Shown: one piece after another, positions 8,241 to 15,372 of the stretch | How positions within the stretch are numbered: position 1 is the first letter of the stretch | Layout of the letters: each line of letters opens with the position of its first letter | Origin: CAZXNF01 sp050741255 | GTDB lineage: Bacteria; Pseudomonadota; Gammaproteobacteria; Burkholderiales; SG8-41 | Assembly (NCBI GenBank): GCA_050741255.1 | Contig: JBOIEQ010000070.1 | Coordinates: forward strand, 1 to 20,856 | DNA: 20,856 nucleotides | Direction: 5' to 3' | Program-made: the position numbers and the translations under genes | The notes under the pieces: generated by a model | Database searches by the model: none | What the model saw: the letters and a program-made list of their open reading frames with translations, nothing else | What the model was told of the DNA's origin: nothing

Positions 8241-8668
8241 TGCCGAGCGGCACGGTGCTGGCATTCGACTACGGCGAGAAGCGCATCGGCGTGGCCGTGG
8301 GCGAACCCGCCTTGGGCATCGCCCATCCGGTGACGACCATCGAGGCCGCCGGACGCGACGCGCAACTGGCCGCGGTGGACACGCTGGTCGCCGAATGGCG
8401 TCCGGCCCGTTTCGTCGTGGGATTGCCGCTGGCGGAAGACGGCACCGAACACGAGATGACGCGGCGTGCCCGCAGGTTCGGCCGCCAGATCGAGAGCCGC
8501 TGCGCGCTGCCCGTCAGCTACGTGGACGAGCGGTTCTCCTCGCGGGCCGCGACGGAACGGCTCGCGGGCCGCCGCGCGGCGAAAGCGGACATCGACCGGG
8601 CTGCAGCGCAGATCATCCTGCAGGATTACTTCGACCATGCGAGCCGGTTGAAGGCGGGTGCCGCGTGA
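8240..8668 (+). CDS. ruvX: Putative pre-16S rRNA nuclease / Holliday-junction resolvase-like RuvX (YqgF)
   Basis: This 142-residue protein has the RNase H-like fold of the YqgF family. In E. coli it is needed for final trimming of 16S rRNA 5' ends; a resolvase role was proposed from the fold. Motifs: LAFDYGEKRIGVAVG (catalytic Asp 10), FVVGLPL at 58-64, YVDERFSS at 94-101 and a C-terminal DRAAAQIIL. I take the GTG at 8240, which gives PSGTVLAFDYG and matches the E. coli protein's start (SGTLLAFDFG) and usual length of about 138. An in-frame GTG at 8153 would add 29 residues translated from the palindromic repeat and is probably wrong. The stop overlaps the pyrR ATG by one base (TGATG), implying translational coupling. 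Confidence 0.92.
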   Translation: MPSGTVLAFDYGEKRIGVAVGEPALGIAHPVTTIEAAGRDAQLAAVDTLVAEWRPARFVVGLPLAEDGTEHEMTRRARRFGRQIESRCALPVSYVDERFSSRAATERLAGRRAAKADIDRAAAQIILQDYFDHASRLKAGAA

Positions 8669-9156
8669 TGCTGCCCGACGCGGAAGCCCTGCTGACGGTC
8701 CTGATCGCGCAGATGCGTACGGCGCTCACGCCGGACACCGCGCTGGTCGGCATCCGCACCGGCGGCCTGTGGATCGCCGAACGCGTGCACGCAGCACTCG
8801 GCCTGGAAACGCCCTGCGGCGCGCTCGACGTTTCCTTCTATCGCGACGACTTCGACAAGATCGGCCTGCACCGCGAGGTCAAACCCACGGCGATTCCGTT
8901 CGAGGTCGAGGGCCGCGACCTCGTGGTGGTGGACGACGTGCTCTACACCGGGCGCACGATCCGCGCCGCGATGAACGAACTGTTCGACTATGGGCGGCCG
9001 AAGTCGATCCGGCTGGCCGCGCTGGTCGACCGCGGCGGCCGCGAACTGCCGATCGCCCCGCAGTTCCTCGGCAGCAGCGTCACCCTCGCCGCCGGCCAGG
9101 CGCTGGAACTCACCCGCGATGACGGCGGCCGACTCACCCTGCAACTGCAAACCTAG
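8668..9156 (+). CDS. pyrR: PyrR bifunctional pyrimidine regulator / uracil phosphoribosyltransferase
   Basis: A 162-residue type I phosphoribosyltransferase. It has the PRPP-binding motif VVVDDVLYTGRTIRAAM (86-102), SFYRDDF (56-62) and an early GIRTGG (28-33) typical of PyrR. In Bacillus PyrR binds pyr mRNA in response to UMP and also makes UMP from uracil and PRPP. In proteobacteria the regulatory role is less well established. The start overlaps the ruvX stop by one base. The 23-nt gap to pyrB is too short for a classical attenuator, so any RNA target would have to be elsewhere or the protein may act mainly as an enzyme (inference). Confidence 0.93.
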   Translation: MLPDAEALLTVLIAQMRTALTPDTALVGIRTGGLWIAERVHAALGLETPCGALDVSFYRDDFDKIGLHREVKPTAIPFEVEGRDLVVVDDVLYTGRTIRAAMNELFDYGRPKSIRLAALVDRGGRELPIAPQFLGSSVTLAAGQALELTRDDGGRLTLQLQT

Positions 9157-9179
9157 CCAATAACAATACCAGCGCCCGC

Positions 9180-10136
9180 ATGTTTCTCTCGAACAATCCC
9201 CAACTCAACGCCAAGGGCGAGCTGCATCACCTGCTGTCGCTGGAGGGCCTGCCGCGCGCGATCCTCGTGCAGATCCTCGACACCGCGCAATCCTTCGTCG
9301 GCGTCACGCAGCGTGAAGTGAAGAAAGTGCCTCTGCTACGCGGCAAGGCCGTGTTCAACCTGTTCTTCGAACCGTCCACGCGCACGCGCACCACCTTCGA
9401 GATCGCGGCCAAGCGCCTGTCCGCGGATGTCATCAACCTCGCGATCAACATCTCGTCCGCCACCAAGGGCGAGAGCATCCTCGACACGGTGGCGAACCTC
9501 GCCGCCATGCAGGCGGACATGTTCATCGTGCGGCACGCGGCGAGCGGCGCCCCGTACCTGATCGCCCGTCACGTCGCCGAGGAGATCCATGTCATCAATG
9601 CCGGCGACGGACGCCACGCGCATCCGACGCAGGGCCTGCTCGACATGTTCACCATCCGCCACTACAAGCAGGACTTCACCGGCCTCAAGGTGGCGATTGT
9701 GGGCGACGTGCTGCATTCGCGGGTCGCGCGCTCGCAGATCCACGCACTGTCCATCCTCGGCGTGCCCGAGATCCGGGTGGTGGGCCCCAAGACGCTGCTG
9801 CCCACGCACGTCGAGGCGATGGGCGTGCACGTGTACCACGACATGGCGAAAGGCCTGAAGGACGTGGACGTGGTGATGATGCTGCGCCTGCAGAACGAGC
9901 GCATGCAGGGCGCGCTGCTGCCGTCGCCCCAGGAATATTTCAAGTTCTACGGCCTGACCACGGAAAAACTCGCGCTGGCGCGGCCCGATGCGATCGTGCT
10001 GCATCCGGGGCCGATGAACCGTGGCGTGGAAATCGATTCCGACGTCGCCGACGGCAAACAGTCGGTGATCCTGCCGCAGGTGACCTTCGGCATCGCCATC
10101 CGCATGGCGGTCATGAGCATCCTCTCCGGAAACTGA
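9180..10136 (+). CDS. pyrB: Aspartate carbamoyltransferase catalytic subunit
   Basis: The 318-residue enzyme joins carbamoyl phosphate to L-aspartate, the committed step of pyrimidine synthesis. The carbamoyl-phosphate loop FEPSTRTRTTFE is at 64-74, the active-site SATKGES near 93-99, HPTQ at 148-151 and HPGPMNRG at 275-282; all expected catalytic segments are present. No pyrI regulatory-chain gene is near. Instead a degenerate dihydroorotase gene follows after one base (stop TGA, then C, then GTG). This is the arrangement of the Pseudomonas-type dodecameric ATCase, in which PyrB needs PyrC' for assembly. The Shine-Dalgarno is weak. It is almost certainly cotranscribed with pyrR and pyrC'. 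Confidence 0.97.
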   Translation: MFLSNNPQLNAKGELHHLLSLEGLPRAILVQILDTAQSFVGVTQREVKKVPLLRGKAVFNLFFEPSTRTRTTFEIAAKRLSADVINLAINISSATKGESILDTVANLAAMQADMFIVRHAASGAPYLIARHVAEEIHVINAGDGRHAHPTQGLLDMFTIRHYKQDFTGLKVAIVGDVLHSRVARSQIHALSILGVPEIRVVGPKTLLPTHVEAMGVHVYHDMAKGLKDVDVVMMLRLQNERMQGALLPSPQEYFKFYGLTTEKLALARPDAIVLHPGPMNRGVEIDSDVADGKQSVILPQVTFGIAIRMAVMSILSGN

Positions 10137-10137
10137 C

Positions 10138-11415
10138 GTGAAGATCCATATCAAGGGCGGCCGCCTGATCGACCCCGCGAGCGGCACCGACGCGCCGCGC
10201 GACCTCTACATCGCCGCCGGCAAAATCGCCGCGATCGGCAGCGCGCCCGACGGCTTCAAGGCGAACCGCGTGATCGACGCCGCCGGCTGCGTGGTCTGCC
10301 CGGGGCTGGTGGACCTCGCCGCGCGCCTGCGCGAACCCGGCTACGAATACATGGCGACGCTGGAATCCGAGATGGCTGCCGCAATCGCGGGCGGCGTGAC
10401 GAGCCTCGCCTGTCCGCCGGACACCGATCCGCCGCTCGACGAACCGGGGCTCGTCGAAATGCTCAAGTTCCGCGCCAAGAACCTCAACCAGGCGCACGTC
10501 TATCCGATCGGCGCGCTGACGGTGCAATTGAAGGGCGCACAGCTGACCGAGATGGCGGAGTTGACCGATGCCGGCTGCGTCGCCTTCTCGCAGGGCGAAG
10601 CACCGCTGACCGACAACCAGATGCTGTTCCGCGCGCTGCAGTACGCGTCGACCTTCGGCTTCACGGTCTGGCTGCGGCCGCAGGACGCCACGCTTGCGCG
10701 CGGCGGCGTCGCGCACGACGGCCAGGTCGCCACCCGCCTCGGGCTGCCGCCGATTCCCGTGTGCGCGGAAACGGTGGCGCTTTCCACGATGCTGCTGCTC
10801 GCGCGGCAGACCGGCGCGCGCGTGCACTTCGCCCGCCTCTCCAGCGCAGACGGACTCGCGATGGTCAGGGCCGCCAAGGCGCAGGGCCTGCCGGTGACCT
10901 GCGATGTCGCCGTACACCACGTGCACCTGTCGGAAATGGACATCGGCTATTTCGATTCCAACTGCCACCTGGTACCGCCCCTGCGCAGCCTGCGCGACCG
11001 CGATGCGCTGCGCGCCGGTCTCGTCGATGGTACGGTGGATGCCATCTGCTCCGACCACACGCCGGTGGACGACGACGCCAAGGAAGTGCCGTTCAGCGAA
11101 TCCGAAGTCGGCGCCACCGGTCTGGAACTGTTGCTGCCGCTGACGCTCAAATGGGCGCAGGAAACGGGCACCCCGCTGCTCAACGCGCTCGCGCGTATAA
11201 CGGCGGAACCCGCCCGTGTGCTGGGCGTCGCCGCCGGCACGCTGGCTGTCGGCGCCGGCGCCGATGTCTGCGTGTTCGATCCCGCCCGCCACTGGAAAAT
11301 TGAACCCGCCTCGCTGAAAAGCCAGGGCAAGAACACGCCGTTCACCGGCTACGAACTGGCGGGCAAGGTGCGCCATACCCTGGTCGAAGGCCAGGTTGTT
11401 TTCGAGTCAAAATAG
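10138..11415 (+). CDS. pyrC': Dihydroorotase-like protein PyrC', probably catalytically inactive partner of PyrB
   Basis: A 425-residue member of the amidohydrolase/type I dihydroorotase family, GTG start one base after pyrB. The usual metal motif DxHxHLRxPG reads DLAARLREPG at 59-68, so both zinc histidines are Ala 61 and Arg 63. The usual HxED segment is WLRPQD (178-183), and the HxxH segment is HFAR (230-233), losing another ligand. SDH at 305-307 keeps the Asp, but the following PH is PV. The enzyme therefore should not hydrolyse dihydroorotate. In Pseudomonas such PyrC' chains stabilise the ATCase complex, and the tight coupling to pyrB fits that role. A real dihydroorotase must lie elsewhere in the genome. 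Confidence 0.93.
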   Translation: MKIHIKGGRLIDPASGTDAPRDLYIAAGKIAAIGSAPDGFKANRVIDAAGCVVCPGLVDLAARLREPGYEYMATLESEMAAAIAGGVTSLACPPDTDPPLDEPGLVEMLKFRAKNLNQAHVYPIGALTVQLKGAQLTEMAELTDAGCVAFSQGEAPLTDNQMLFRALQYASTFGFTVWLRPQDATLARGGVAHDGQVATRLGLPPIPVCAETVALSTMLLLARQTGARVHFARLSSADGLAMVRAAKAQGLPVTCDVAVHHVHLSEMDIGYFDSNCHLVPPLRSLRDRDALRAGLVDGTVDAICSDHTPVDDDAKEVPFSESEVGATGLELLLPLTLKWAQETGTPLLNALARITAEPARVLGVAAGTLAVGAGADVCVFDPARHWKIEPASLKSQGKNTPFTGYELAGKVRHTLVEGQVVFESK

Positions 11416-11469
11416 ACTGGAAATCGCCGGCTTCGGCACCATCTGCGATGGTGCAATCGTTTTCGAGTC
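11398..11469. repeat. 11-bp direct repeats around a 50-bp segment
   Basis: GTTTTCGAGTC occurs at 11398-11408 and again at 11459-11469. The first copy is the last full coding segment of pyrC' (encoding VFES), and the 50-bp interval holds the stop codon and the hairpin. This could be a tandem duplication or the target-site duplication of a tiny insertion. Confidence 0.5.
11436..11463 (+). terminator. Intrinsic terminator candidate after pyrC'
   Basis: A perfect 8-bp stem GCACCATC/GATGGTGC (11436-11443 with 11447-11454) has a 3-nt loop and is followed after AATCG by TTTT. The U tract is short and displaced by five bases, so termination may be partial. It lies 21 bp after the pyrC' stop. Confidence 0.5.
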
Positions 11470-11500
11470 CCCAACCCCCTATCTCTAATCCCGGCCTCGC

Positions 11501-13549
11501 ATGCAAAATCCCCTGCTCGATTTCTCCGGTCTGCCCCGTTTCGCCGACTTCAAGCCCGAGTTCGTCACGCCCGCCGTGGATCAGCTGCTGGCGGACAGCC
11601 GCGCGACGGTCGCCAGCGTGCTGGACGGCGCGGTGCCGCCGACCTGGGACGCCTTCATGCGTCCGCTGGAAGACACCAACGAGCGTCTCGGCCGCGCCTG
11701 GGGACAGGTGGGTCATCTCAACTCGGTGATGAACAGCCCCGAGCTGCGCGAGACGTACAACGCCAATCTGCCCAAGATCACCCAGTACTACAGTGAACTC
11801 GCCCAGAACCTTCCGCTGTTTGAAAAGTTCAAGCGGCTCGCGGCGAGTCCCGAGTTCGCCGCCCTTGCGCCGGCCCGCCGGCGCATCGTCGAGAACGAGC
11901 TGCGCGACTTCCGGCTCGGCGGCGCCGAACTGTCGGCGGACAAGAAAGCGCGCTTCCTCGAAATCCGCGAAAAACTGTCCGCGCTGACCTCCCGCTTTTC
12001 CGACAACCTGCTCGACGCCACCAACGCCTGGTCCTGGTTCACCGAGGACCAAAGCATGCTCGTGGGCATTCCGGAGGACGCGCTGGCGGCGGCGCGCGAG
12101 GCCGCCGAGGCCGATGGCAAACCGGGCTGGAAATTCACGCTGCACGCGCCGTCCTACCTGCCGGTGATGCAGTACGCGGACAACCGCGAGCTGCGCGAGA
12201 CGGTCTACCGCGCCTACGTCACGCGCGCCGCGGAGTTCGGCAAGCCCGAGTGGGACAACGGCCCGCTGATCGTGGAGATCGTGCAGTTGCGCCGCGAACT
12301 CGCGCAACTGCTGGGATACGCCGGCTACGCAGACGTCTCGCTCGCAGCGAAAATGGCGCGCACGTCGCATGAAGTGCTCGACTTCCTGCGCGAACTGGCG
12401 GTGAAGGCGAAGCCCTACGCCCGGCGCGACTTCGCGGAACTGAAGGACTTCGCGCAGGGCGCGCTCGGCATGACCGACCTGCAATCCTGGGACCTCACCT
12501 ATGTGTCCGAGAAGCTGCGCGTCGCGCGCTACGACTTCTCCGAGCAGGAAGTGAAGCAGTACTTCCCCGAAACGAAAGTCGTGCCGGGCATGTTCAAGCT
12601 GATCGAAACGCTCTACGGACTGACCCTGCGCCCGGCCGAAGCCCCGATCTGGCATCCCGATGTGCGCTTCTACGAAATCGTCGATGCCGGCGGCAGCGTC
12701 ATCGGCCAGTTCTACGTCGACCTCTACGCGCGGCCCAGCAAGCGCGGCGGCGCGTGGATGGACGAAACCATCGCGCGGCGGCGCACCGCCGACGGCCTGC
12801 AGCTCCCTGTGGCCTACCTCAACTGCAACTTCTCCGGCCCCGTCGGCGGCAAGCCCGCGTGCTTCACGCACGACGACGTGATCACGCTGTTCCACGAATT
12901 CGGCCACGGCCTGCACCATTTGCTCACGCGCGTGGAGGATCCGGGCGTCGCCGGCATCAACGGCGTGGAGTGGGACGCGGTCGAACTGCCCTCGCAGTTC
13001 ATGGAGAACTTCTGCTGGGAGTGGCGCGTGGTCGAACCGATGACCGCGCAGGTCGAGACAGGCAAGCCGCTGCCGCGCGCGCTGTTCGACAAGATGATCG
13101 CCGCCAAGAATTTCCAGAGCGGCCTGCAGACCGTCCGCCAGATCGAGTTTTCGATGTTCGACATGCTGCTGCACGCCGACTTCGATCCGGCCCGGCAATC
13201 AGTGGGTGACCTGCTGAACACCGTGCGGCAGGAAGTGGCCGTGATTCAGCCGCCGCCGTTCAACCGCTTCGCGAACAGTTTCTCGCACATCTTTGCCGGC
13301 GGCTACGCGGCGGGTTACTACAGCTACAAGTGGGCCGAAGTACTGTCGGCCGACGCCTTCAGCCTGTTCGAGGAGCGCGGCGTGCTCGACCCGGCAACCG
13401 GCGCGCGCTTCCGCGACGAGATCCTCGCCGTGGGCGGCAGCCGGCCGGCCCTGGAATCGTTCCGGGCCTTCCGCGGCCGCGAGCCGAAGATCGACGCGCT
13501 GCTGAGGCATCTCGGCATGAGCCAGCATGCAGGGGCCCCGGCATCCTGA
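11501..13549 (+). CDS. prlC: Oligopeptidase A (M3 family zinc metallopeptidase)
   Basis: A 682-residue cytoplasmic peptidase that degrades short peptides, including cleaved signal peptides in E. coli. The zinc motif HEFGH is at residues 465-469, and the third-ligand segment VEWDAVELPSQFMENF places the Glu at about 495. NPLLDFSGLPRF at the start and the C-terminal FAGGYAAGYYSYKWAEVLSA are standard for the family, and the length matches E. coli PrlC (about 680). The ATG at 11501 agrees with the family start. No strong Shine-Dalgarno is seen. It follows the pyr cluster after an 85-bp gap that holds a hairpin, so it is probably a separate unit or is read through in part. Confidence 0.96.
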   Translation: MQNPLLDFSGLPRFADFKPEFVTPAVDQLLADSRATVASVLDGAVPPTWDAFMRPLEDTNERLGRAWGQVGHLNSVMNSPELRETYNANLPKITQYYSELAQNLPLFEKFKRLAASPEFAALAPARRRIVENELRDFRLGGAELSADKKARFLEIREKLSALTSRFSDNLLDATNAWSWFTEDQSMLVGIPEDALAAAREAAEADGKPGWKFTLHAPSYLPVMQYADNRELRETVYRAYVTRAAEFGKPEWDNGPLIVEIVQLRRELAQLLGYAGYADVSLAAKMARTSHEVLDFLRELAVKAKPYARRDFAELKDFAQGALGMTDLQSWDLTYVSEKLRVARYDFSEQEVKQYFPETKVVPGMFKLIETLYGLTLRPAEAPIWHPDVRFYEIVDAGGSVIGQFYVDLYARPSKRGGAWMDETIARRRTADGLQLPVAYLNCNFSGPVGGKPACFTHDDVITLFHEFGHGLHHLLTRVEDPGVAGINGVEWDAVELPSQFMENFCWEWRVVEPMTAQVETGKPLPRALFDKMIAAKNFQSGLQTVRQIEFSMFDMLLHADFDPARQSVGDLLNTVRQEVAVIQPPPFNRFANSFSHIFAGGYAAGYYSYKWAEVLSADAFSLFEERGVLDPATGARFRDEILAVGGSRPALESFRAFRGREPKIDALLRHLGMSQHAGAPAS

Positions 13550-13557
13550 TGCTGGGG
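13536..13557 (+). terminator. Weak hairpin overlapping the prlC stop
   Basis: CCCCGGCAT (13536-13544) pairs with ATGCTGGGG (13549-13557), nine base pairs with one G-T, around CCTG. It includes the stop codon and has no T run after it, so it is more likely an mRNA-end stabiliser than a complete intrinsic terminator. Confidence 0.3.
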
Positions 13558-13691
13558 ATGCGAGCCAGGCGAATTGCCTGCGCTGCCGACACGCCGCCCG
13601 TGGCCAACCCCGTAACGTCCCGGAGGCCGCCGGCATGACCGCGGCGGTCTCTCCAGCGTGAAACGGGGCCTGTCGGCACGCGCGCCGCGTA

Positions 13692-13700
13692 TGCTAGATT
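13692..13700 (+). promoter_or_regulatory. Extended -10 promoter candidate for the DUF4124-glutaredoxin gene
   Basis: TGC-TAGATT is an extended -10 (TGn plus a near-consensus hexamer) that would start transcription about 36 nt before the ATG at 13743. There is only a weak -35 (TGTCGG at 13671). The rest of the 193-bp gap 13550-13742 shows nothing else I can name. Confidence 0.35.
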
Positions 13701-13742
13701 GGCCGCTCAACCGTTAAGCGTTAGAGGTAGCGAGGAGACGCC

Positions 13743-14303
13743 ATGCGCACACCGATTCTGACCGTCCTGCTGCTGTTGGCCGCCACTGCCTCGGCGCAGC
13801 AACTGTACAAGTGGGTGGACGACAAGGGCCGCACCCAGTACACGGACACCCCGCCGCCCGCGAGCGCGAAGAAGGTGGAGGAGAAGAAGCTCGGGCGCGG
13901 CAACGAAGTCACCGGCGGCGGCGAAACGCCTTTCGCGGTCCGTCAGGCCACGCAGAGCTTTCCGGTCACCCTGTGGGTGACCAACTGCGGGGATTCCTGC
14001 ACCAACGCGCGCGCGCACCTGCGCAAGCGCGGCGTGCCCTACTCGGAGCGCAATCCCTCCAGCGATCCCAGCTCGAACGAAGCCTTCGTCAAGGCCAGCG
14101 GCGGCGGCAAGGAAGTGCCGCTGCTGGTCGTCGGCCAGCTGAAAACCATCACCGGCTTTTCCCCGGATTCCTGGGATTCCGCCCTCGACCAGGCCGGCTA
14201 CCCGCGCAATGCGGCGCCGCTGAAGCCGGAGCCCGCAGCAAAACCGGGGGCGCAGCCGCCCGCGGCAGCGGGTGGTACGCCCGCGCCGGCGCCGGGGAAG
14301 TAA
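13743..14303 (+). CDS. Secreted DUF4124-glutaredoxin-like fusion protein
   Basis: 186 residues. Residues 1-18 are a signal peptide (hydrophobic LTVLLLLAATASA, then QQ), so the protein is probably periplasmic. Residues 19-40 (QLYKWVDDKGRTQYTDTPPP) are a DUF4124 motif. About 70-155 form a glutaredoxin-like thioredoxin fold: FPVTLWVTNCGDSCTNA carries a CxxxC pair (Cys 82, Cys 86) instead of CxxC, and VPLLVVG supplies the usual cis-Pro. The tail is Pro/Ala-rich and probably disordered. Start is supported by GAGGAG about 7 nt before the ATG. Similar two-domain proteins are common in betaproteobacteria and are annotated only as glutaredoxin family; the substrate is unknown. A periplasmic thiol role is inference. 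Confidence 0.88.
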   Translation: MRTPILTVLLLLAATASAQQLYKWVDDKGRTQYTDTPPPASAKKVEEKKLGRGNEVTGGGETPFAVRQATQSFPVTLWVTNCGDSCTNARAHLRKRGVPYSERNPSSDPSSNEAFVKASGGGKEVPLLVVGQLKTITGFSPDSWDSALDQAGYPRNAAPLKPEPAAKPGAQPPAAAGGTPAPAPGK

Positions 14304-14449
14304 AGCCCACCACGCAGGACTGAAGGGCCGGTCACCAGGTGGCCAAAGACGAGTTGACCGCGACACCATGCCGGAACGAGGATAGCGGGCGGGAGCAGAC
14401 TGCACCGCGCGACAGGACGCCGTCAGCTGCGCCGGCGCTGGTGAGTGCG

Positions 14450-15094
14450 TCAGCGATTACCGGGACGGGTGTTCTGCTTGCGGCGGCGCACGATGAAACC
14501 GAGGACGCCGAGTCCCGCGAGCAGCATCGCGTAGGACTCCGGCTCGGGAACCGGTGACGCGAGCTGGAATGAGGTCAGCGTTGAAATAAAATTCCCGCCC
14601 GCAAAAAACACTTCCAGGCTCGCGTAGTCGGCAAATGAAAACATCAGCGGTCCGTTGGCCGAGTCGCTGTTCAGCATGGCGCCGGCGGTATCGAGGACAG
14701 CCAGCTCCCATCCCGATAGCCGAAGACCACCAACGACAGGGCCGGCACCCAAAGGCCCGAGTGCCACGGCAAACAAATCGGTGCTGCCATTGGCGACAGA
14801 AATCGATGAAGTCGAGGCCGGCGACGTAAAGGAAAACGCCAGGGGATTACTCATCGAAACCGAAACGGATGGCCGATAAAGCCCGTTCGCCGGGTCTGCC
14901 ACGCTGTCCGGCGTCGCGCTATCGAACGAGAAACTGCCCGTGATCGGATCACCGACGGACAGCACGCCGCTGAAACTCGGGCTCACAAACCAGAGTTCGC
15001 CCTGAAATGTGTAGGTCGTCAACTCGGCGCGAGCGAGGTTCGCGCACAACGCACCGAAGCAGACGACACAGCCAACCACGAATTTCCGCGACAT
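14450..15094 (-). CDS. PEP-CTERM sorting-domain protein
   Basis: 214 residues. An N-terminal signal peptide (SRKFVVGCVVCFGALCANLARA) is followed by a beta-rich region (TYTFQGELWFVSPSFSGVLS, VGDPITGSFSFDS) of the kind seen in many exported PEP-CTERM proteins. The C-terminus has VPEPESYAMLLAGLGVLGFIVRRRKQ: the VPEP motif, one transmembrane helix and a basic end. Exosortase (EpsH/XrtA class) is expected to cut there, and such proteins accompany exopolysaccharide and floc formation; no exosortase gene is in this window. I choose the ATG at 15094 because AAGGGG lies six bases upstream; the earlier in-frame TTG at 15109 would be placed before that site. Its precise function is unknown. Confidence 0.88.
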   Translation of the reverse strand: MSRKFVVGCVVCFGALCANLARAELTTYTFQGELWFVSPSFSGVLSVGDPITGSFSFDSATPDSVADPANGLYRPSVSVSMSNPLAFSFTSPASTSSISVANGSTDLFAVALGPLGAGPVVGGLRLSGWELAVLDTAGAMLNSDSANGPLMFSFADYASLEVFFAGGNFISTLTSFQLASPVPEPESYAMLLAGLGVLGFIVRRRKQNTRPGNR

Positions 15095-15109
15095 TCGGCG
15101 CCCCTTCAA

Positions 15110-15372
15110 AAACAGGTTCCCAGTGAAGAGTAGTCCACGCGATGATGCGGGCGATAGGGCCCGCTCAGACTAGTGCGGGGTTTTTCCCGTGCAGCGGAAA
15201 GCCCGCAATCACCCTATCTCTGCTCACTCGAACCGCCGAGGTGTGCAGGCGTTGCCATCGGCACCGCTAGAATCGAGGCTTTCATCGGCCCGGCCCCCGA
15301 GTGGTGTGAAGCCTCGTGCGGCAGGGAAATTAATATCATTAATGCAGGTAATTCAACCATATAGGTTATGCA
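15110..15372. other. Divergent intergenic region between the PEP-CTERM gene and xth
   Basis: A 263-bp gap with no gene. It holds two overlapping hairpins at 15147-15179 (listed separately), a TAGAAT-like -10 at 15268-15273 without a good -35, and a short AT-rich palindrome ATTAAT-ATC-ATTAAT at 15329-15343 about 30 bp before the xth start. The last may be an operator or an AT-rich promoter element. I cannot assign a promoter to either gene with confidence. Confidence 0.4.
15147..15185 (+). terminator. Overlapping alternative hairpins with a T5 tract
   Basis: Hairpin 1 is GCGGGC/GCCCGC (15147-15152 with 15159-15164, 6-nt loop). Hairpin 2 is CCCGC/GCGGG (15160-15164 with 15175-15179, 10-nt loop), followed by GTTTTT. 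They share 15160-15164, so only one can form. On the plus strand hairpin 2 plus the T tract resembles a weak intrinsic terminator, and hairpin 1 an anti-terminator. Confidence 0.3.

Noticed and set aside
11342..13198. 618-codon minus-strand frame, and similar long frames antisense to pyrC', glnG and glnL.
   Set aside because: Each is opposite a gene with intact catalytic motifs; the shadow products have no domain I recognise and have skewed Arg/His/Gln or Pro composition.
14330..14344. GGTCACC-A-GGTGGCC as a terminator between the converging DUF4124-glutaredoxin and PEP-CTERM genes.
   Set aside because: A usable stem has only about five pairs after allowing a loop, and there is no T tract.
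15252..15273. TTGCCA ... TAGAAT as an xth promoter.
   Set aside because: The spacer is only 10 bp, far below the 16-18 bp needed; the -10 alone is not enough.
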